Assembly (NCBI GenBank): GCA_023443315.1
Contig: JAEZVA010000001.1
Span: 1-24,737 of the forward strand
Reading direction: 5' to 3'
DNA: 24,737 nucleotides
DNA from: Bacillota bacterium
GTDB taxonomy: Bacteria > Bacillota > Clostridia > Oscillospirales > Ruminococcaceae
The stretch's first letter is position 1; every line of letters begins with the position of its first letter. Shown here in pieces: positions 20,762 to 24,737 of this stretch. The notes below the pieces were generated by a model. That model had not been told where the DNA came from and did not search any database. It saw only the letters and a list, made by a program, of their open reading frames with translations. The translations under genes and the position numbers were made by a program.

Positions 20762-23518
20762 CTACTCGGTCTTTTGCTGGGTGATGCCGACGGTAATGGG
20801 GGTAAACGCCTTGCCGTCGCCCTCAAAGAAGCGGCTGAACATCTCGTAAAACTCAAGACGCAGCACCTGGATGCCCACGATAAGACCCTCCATGGCCATA
20901 ACAAACAGGTTTCCGATGATAACCACGATAGGGCTTGCACCCGCGCCCACCATCTCGGCCAGTGTCATTACCACCGCCATCATGCCCGCGTGGCTTAGAA
21001 TAAAGCCGCCGACACGAAGGAACGACATGGTGTTGGTAACAAAGCTAAGCCCAACCTCGAACATCTCAAACAGGTTTTCGATGATGAAGGAGCCGATGCC
21101 CTCCTCATCCTTTTCCGCCTTTTTGTCGGGCTGTGCGCTCGCCTTTTTCGCTTCCGCAATGCCGATCTCCATCAGTCGTCCGATATCGTCAAGCGTTTCA
21201 TCCGAAAGCTCAGCAAGGTCGGAGGGCAGTCGCAGCCGCTCGAAGTACAGTGAGTTAAACACCGCGTCGGTCTCGCGAATAGAGGTAACCGGGGTAAAGT
21301 AGATGCCCCAGTAGTAATCGTCGTCCTGCTCGGTGATGTAGAACAAGAACAGTCGCTCGTCGTAAAACTTCAGCTTTTCAAAGCTTGCGCGGGGCAGTCT
21401 GCCAAAGCGCGCCGTCAGGTACGAGCAGTCAAGCAGCTTGCGGATAGGGGTGTTTTCGTCCTCTCCGCGCAGTGACCGGCATACCGAAACCAGCTCGTCC
21501 TCGGGCTTTGCCTTTTTGCCGTGGCCCTTTGTCCCGCTCTTTTTGAGCCACTTTGCAATGGGGTGACGCAAAAAAATCAATAAGATTGGCAGCACGATGC
21601 CAAAGATGATGACCACTGGGTTAAAGATGTTAATGCCGTACACAAGGTTAAGCACAACGCCCACCAAAATGGTGCTATACAGTACAATACCCGCAATACC
21701 GTTTTGGCTAAGCAGCGCGCGGGATGGATTTTTTTGCTTAATGCCCATAATGATGTTAATGAGTATACAGCTGATGATGATGAAAACACCCACGCCAACC
21801 GCACCCAGCAGCACAACGTTGGTCATCTCGGGCGCAAGTACATGGACAGGCTTTTCTTCCAGACCAAATACGTTTCGGTACAGCGGGTCGAGCAGATGCT
21901 CGTAGCCGAACACCGAGCCGTACAAGAAGCCGAACACCGTCGACGATATGCCGATGCGCTGCATGATTCTGCCTAAGGTCATGCGCTTGGTCTTCCACAT
22001 GATATAGCCGATGAGAGTAATGCACAAACCCTGACCCACGTCGCCGAACATCAAACCAAACAATAGCGTATAGGTGATGCCCACAAATACCGTGGGGTCA
22101 ATGTCCTTGTAGGACGGCAGACCAAACATATCCACAAACATCTCAAACGGCTGGAAGAAGCGGGAGTTTTTTAGCTTTGTGGGGGGGGCAAACCGCGTGT
22201 CGCTGTCCACCGGCTTTACGGTGGCGGTCACGCCGGGCAGGTCGTCAAAGCTCTTTTTAAACGCCTCTGCCTCCTTTTCGGGCACAAAGCCCACGATGTG
22301 GAACACATCGTCAAACACCGAGATATATTTGCGCATCTCAAACGAGTCGCTTAAAAATTTAATCTGTGCAAAGATGTCGTAGAAATACAGCTTGCGGCGG
22401 TTTACGGTCGCCTTCATCTCGCCCAGTACCTCGGCTAGCTCGTTTTTGTCCTCATGAAGCGCCTTTGTAATCTGGGCGCGTGATTGGTCGGGCGTGCCGT
22501 GCACCGTGTCTGGTATATAAAGGCGCTCATAATACAGCGAGTTAAACACCGCGTCGCATTCGGGCGCGTCCTGTGTGGGAACGAAATACACGCCCCAGTA
22601 GTACTGCTCGTCGCTGTCAAAGGTATAAAAGATAAACGGCTTGTCGTCGTAGTAGGTAAGCTTGTTGTAGCTGTCCACCGGCAGACGTCCAAAGCGTATC
22701 TTGATATACTGACAGGAGAATATCTCATCAAACGGGATGCTTAGTCCCTCGATGTGGTTAAGCTGTATGAGCGTCTGCTCGTTGCGCGCGATGCGCTCAG
22801 AAAGGTTGTTCTTGCGTTCGTTTAACGAGAGCACCTCATGGTCAAACAGTTCCATGCTCTGTACGAGCTTGTCGCGGTCAATCTGCATCCCTTTGCCGCG
22901 CAGCTTTAAATACCCCTCGGGGTTTAAAAAGATATCGCGCGGTACGCCGATGCGCTCAAAGTTCTGGCTAAAAAACGCGCGATCCACCGATTTCGCGGCA
23001 GATTTTGACGTAAGATAAACGCCCCATTCAAACTTCTTATCCGACTTAAGCGGATAGAAGATGTAGGTTTTACCCGAGTTGCTTTTGATCTTTTTGTAGT
23101 TCTTAATGGGTAGTCTACCAAAGCGAAACTTCACCATGTCAGACAAAAAGACATCGCTCTGCTCAATCGTCTTTTCTTCCAGTCCCTCCACCAGCACGCG
23201 GATATCCTCGGAATGCGCCTTAATGGCACCGATCTTTGCGGGGAGGTTTTGGATGTATTCGAGCGTATACGTATTATAGCCCTGAGCATCCTCGGCAGAT
23301 AGCTCAAAGCCCGCATGTGCGCCAATTTCTGTAATCTTGCGCAACAGCGAGGTATAGGGATTCTCCTCGTTGTAGGTAGGAAGCGCTCCCATACTTTCGT
23401 AATACATAGATGCCTGCTCGGGATGAAAATTGTTGCCATACGAGCATTTAAGCACCGCAGCATCCAGCTGCCGTACGTCGCCGTCGATATTAACCAGCTT
23501 CATCCTGGCTATAGCCAT
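20762..23518 (-). CDS. atpI: V/A-type ATPase subunit I, enlarged with three repeat modules
   Basis: Subunit I is the stator membrane subunit: a cytosolic arm binds the peripheral stalks and a membrane domain forms the ion half-channels next to the K ring. This copy has 918 residues against about 600-700 normally. The usual parts are present: N-terminal MAIARMKLVNIDGD, arm with coiled coil (about 212-250), GFVPEKEAEAF (410-420), and the membrane domain from about 457 with DPTVFVGITYTLLFGLMFGD (474-493). The essential Arg835 is in SFLRVGGFILSHAG. Extra are modules at 128-194 and 271-337 in the arm and a third at 700-766 in the loop between the helix ending near 650 and FIIENLFEMFEVGLSF (811-826). 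The frame is intact throughout; the ATG at 23518 has AAAGGTGG upstream. Confidence 0.96.
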   Translation of the reverse strand: MAIARMKLVNIDGDVRQLDAAVLKCSYGNNFHPEQASMYYESMGALPTYNEENPYTSLLRKITEIGAHAGFELSAEDAQGYNTYTLEYIQNLPAKIGAIKAHSEDIRVLVEGLEEKTIEQSDVFLSDMVKFRFGRLPIKNYKKIKSNSGKTYIFYPLKSDKKFEWGVYLTSKSAAKSVDRAFFSQNFERIGVPRDIFLNPEGYLKLRGKGMQIDRDKLVQSMELFDHEVLSLNERKNNLSERIARNEQTLIQLNHIEGLSIPFDEIFSCQYIKIRFGRLPVDSYNKLTYYDDKPFIFYTFDSDEQYYWGVYFVPTQDAPECDAVFNSLYYERLYIPDTVHGTPDQSRAQITKALHEDKNELAEVLGEMKATVNRRKLYFYDIFAQIKFLSDSFEMRKYISVFDDVFHIVGFVPEKEAEAFKKSFDDLPGVTATVKPVDSDTRFAPPTKLKNSRFFQPFEMFVDMFGLPSYKDIDPTVFVGITYTLLFGLMFGDVGQGLCITLIGYIMWKTKRMTLGRIMQRIGISSTVFGFLYGSVFGYEHLLDPLYRNVFGLEEKPVHVLAPEMTNVVLLGAVGVGVFIIISCILINIIMGIKQKNPSRALLSQNGIAGIVLYSTILVGVVLNLVYGINIFNPVVIIFGIVLPILLIFLRHPIAKWLKKSGTKGHGKKAKPEDELVSVCRSLRGEDENTPIRKLLDCSYLTARFGRLPRASFEKLKFYDERLFLFYITEQDDDYYWGIYFTPVTSIRETDAVFNSLYFERLRLPSDLAELSDETLDDIGRLMEIGIAEAKKASAQPDKKAEKDEEGIGSFIIENLFEMFEVGLSFVTNTMSFLRVGGFILSHAGMMAVVMTLAEMVGAGASPIVVIIGNLFVMAMEGLIVGIQVLRLEFYEMFSRFFEGDGKAFTPITVGITQQKTE
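21221..21421 (-). repeat. Module 3 of subunit I, inserted in the membrane domain
   Basis: This encodes residues 700-766: ARFGRLP, a middle with FLFY and DDDYYWGIYFTP, and DAVFNSLYFERLRLP. By hand alignment about 35 of 66 positions equal module 2. At DNA level GAGTTAAACACCGCGTCG (21252-21269, plus strand) is identical to 22539-22556. The surrounding insertion (residues about 660-806) is charged and Lys-rich and therefore cytosolic. Confidence 0.9.
22508..22708 (-). repeat. Module 2 of subunit I, cytosolic arm
   Basis: This encodes residues 271-337: IRFGRLP, FIFY, YYWGVYFVP and DAVFNSLYYERLYIP. It lies after the arm's first coiled-coil segment. It is nearest to module 3; about 26 of 66 positions equal module 1. 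Confidence 0.9.
22937..23137 (-). repeat. Module 1 of subunit I, cytosolic arm
   Basis: This encodes residues 128-194: FRFGRLP, YIFY, FEWGVYLT, FSQNFERIGVP. It corresponds to the position of the proximal lobe of ordinary clostridial I subunits, so it is probably the ancestral copy. Confidence 0.88.
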
Positions 23519-23606
23519 ACCCTATGCACCACCTTTCCTGATAGTAGGGCGACAAATGCGCCCGGGCGGATGTGTTAGTGAATCATTTGCTTTGACATAT
23601 ATGAAG

Positions 23607-24656
23607 TTAGTTTGGTATCACAAGCAGCCTTGCCATCTCGCTTTCGGGCACCTTGTAACGAATGCCCTCGATGATGCTGGTTAGGTTGTCGATCTCAATC
23701 TGGCTTAGAATCAGGTATGAGGCAAACACCACGGCAGGATAGATGGAATAGGACACAAACCTCCGGTTAACGGCGTACCGCCTGCGCTGGTTTGCATGCT
23801 CAATAAACGAGAACTCGCTGTCTGTGGCGTACACGTTGTGGCGATGGCTGCGGTTGAGCAGGGTAAGCATATCCTCTGGGGATTTTGTCGCAACCAACGC
23901 GTCCATGCGGCGGTCAAACCGCGCGTCGTGTGTTCTTAAAATACGCGTTTCTATCTCTTCGGGGTCGGCGTGAAAATAGCGTTTTAGGCGGTAGATGCTT
24001 GAAATATTGCCAAGCTCTATCTGCATCATAAATATCTCGCGCAGCCTTTTGTTCTGCTCGCCGCTGCAGTGCTTGTCAATCAGTTCAAATGTTTTGTCGT
24101 AAAAGAACTGGCGCAGCGCAAACTCGCACCCAAATAGATCAGGGCGGGTGCCGGGCGAGGGACGAAATGGCAGCAGAACGCCGTAATACTCGGTTTTTGC
24201 AAGCACCTCAAGAATATCGTCGAAGCTACGCGCGTGGGCAAGCCGAATTACATCAAACGAAAGGTAATCCATCAGGTAGCCGGGCAGCGTTTCGATGTAG
24301 CTATCGGTCAGCCCCGAGTTCATGAGCCTTAGGCAGGTAAGTATCTGCTCTGCCTCAAGGTTTACGATAAAATAGCGGTAAAACCCGTTGTCCTTGGTGT
24401 ACTCGTAACGGGTAAGCCGCGCATACTTTCTAAGCGTATCGCGGCGTAGCAGGTTTTCGAGCTGACCGCGGTGCACCAGATTCTCTTGTATGCCGGTTAG
24501 GGTTGCTGCATAGGCGGTTTCTGTCTTAAGATACGCCGCAACCTCGCTGACCGAGTGGCGGTTTAACAGCTCCCTGTAGTTCTCTGGCTTTAAGCGCTTG
24601 CCGTACATGGCGCGCGCCTTTGTAAGTATCGCATTGCTGGATAACTGCGAAGACAC
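23607..24656 (-). CDS. atpC: V/A-type ATPase subunit C
   Basis: Subunit C (V0 d-like) is the funnel that couples the central stalk to the membrane ring. The 349-residue, largely helical protein shows family features: the N-terminal AILTKARAMYGKRLKPENYR, repeated helical units with HSVSEVAAYLKTETAYAATL, the EQNKRLREIFMMQIELGNIS helix near the middle, and a C-terminal helical part ending in IRYKVPESEMARLLVI. The start is GTG at 24656, preceded by AAGGGGG at good distance. It is the first ATPase gene visible, 88 bases before atpI; the promoter must lie further upstream, outside or at the window edge. Confidence 0.93.
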   Translation of the reverse strand: MSSQLSSNAILTKARAMYGKRLKPENYRELLNRHSVSEVAAYLKTETAYAATLTGIQENLVHRGQLENLLRRDTLRKYARLTRYEYTKDNGFYRYFIVNLEAEQILTCLRLMNSGLTDSYIETLPGYLMDYLSFDVIRLAHARSFDDILEVLAKTEYYGVLLPFRPSPGTRPDLFGCEFALRQFFYDKTFELIDKHCSGEQNKRLREIFMMQIELGNISSIYRLKRYFHADPEEIETRILRTHDARFDRRMDALVATKSPEDMLTLLNRSHRHNVYATDSEFSFIEHANQRRRYAVNRRFVSYSIYPAVVFASYLILSQIEIDNLTSIIEGIRYKVPESEMARLLVIPN

Positions 24657-24694
24657 CGCGGTAATCCCCCTTCGCCTGTTAATCTGCTAAACGT

Positions 24695-24722
24695 GAAAAG
24701 CCGCGCCGAAAGGTCGGCACGG
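24695..24722 (-). terminator. Terminator or attenuator upstream of atpC
   Basis: The minus strand reads nine-base arms CCGTGCCGA (24714-24722) and TCGGCGCGG (24701-24709) with one wobble, a CCTT loop, then CTTTTC. It either ends a gene beyond the window or attenuates the ATPase operon. No promoter was seen between it and atpC, so readthrough is plausible. Confidence 0.6.
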
Positions 24723-24737
24723 ACAGTTTATGCGGTT

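Noticed and set aside
20762..23518. Subunit I length caused by a frameshift or by fusion of neighbouring genes
   Set aside because: The frame is continuous, conserved family motifs occur in the correct order on both sides of each extra module, and the modules are homologous to each other rather than to another gene.

Overview
The window looks like chromosomal DNA of a flagellated, Gram-positive, anaerobe-type bacterium of the class Clostridia. An Oscillospiraceae/Ruminococcaceae-like origin is my inference from gene content, moderate GC and strong AGGAGG-type ribosome sites. Typical pieces are a flagellin behind a sigma-D-type promoter, a class II aldolase, a YtrA-type GntR/ABC cluster, a P-type ATPase behind what reads as a yybP-ykoY (manganese) riboswitch, and a complete-looking V/A-type ATPase gene row. 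No rRNA, tRNA, CRISPR array, transposase or integrase was seen.

Layout. 1-2300 (minus): the 5' part of a flagellin gene and the fructose-bisphosphate aldolase gene, each with a readable promoter. 2600-3100 (plus): a small HEAT-repeat protein with its own promoter and terminator. 3100-4730: a compact control module. An XRE repressor and an ImmA-type protease run leftward. A small unknown protein and a sigma-region-4-like DNA-binding protein run rightward. Two near-identical GAAC/GTTC palindromes lie in the divergent region; this resembles the control region of PBSX/ICE-type elements, but no structural genes follow. 4780-5940: a Gfo/Idh/MocA oxidoreductase with its own promoter and terminator. 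5980-10380 (minus): a GntR regulator, an ABC ATPase, two membrane permeases and a CPBP membrane protease in one apparent operon, followed by a separately promoted SdpI-like protein. Together they look like an envelope-stress or peptide-resistance island. 10430-13510 (plus): riboswitch and P2-type cation ATPase. 13620-14610: a divergent LytR-CpsA-Psr-like protein. 14650-15040: a tiny membrane protein whose promoter carries a perfect 16-bp palindrome. 15170-24700 (minus): V/A-type ATPase genes in the order C-I-K-F-E-A-B-D, ending in a strong terminator.

The most unusual object is the ATPase membrane-stator subunit I at 20762-23518. It has 918 residues, against roughly 600-700 in the family, and holds three copies of an 'RFGRLP ... 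WGVYF ... ERL.IP' module of about 66 residues. Two copies are in the N-terminal cytosolic arm; the third is inserted in the loop between the last membrane-helix groups. Its partner K subunit has a single c-type hairpin with the ion-binding glutamate, joined to an unrelated-looking N-terminal hairpin, and lacks the usual sodium-ligand residues. Several genes in the window (gntR, atpA, atpE, atpC and the SdpI-like gene) appear to use TTG or GTG starts chosen by ribosome-site position.
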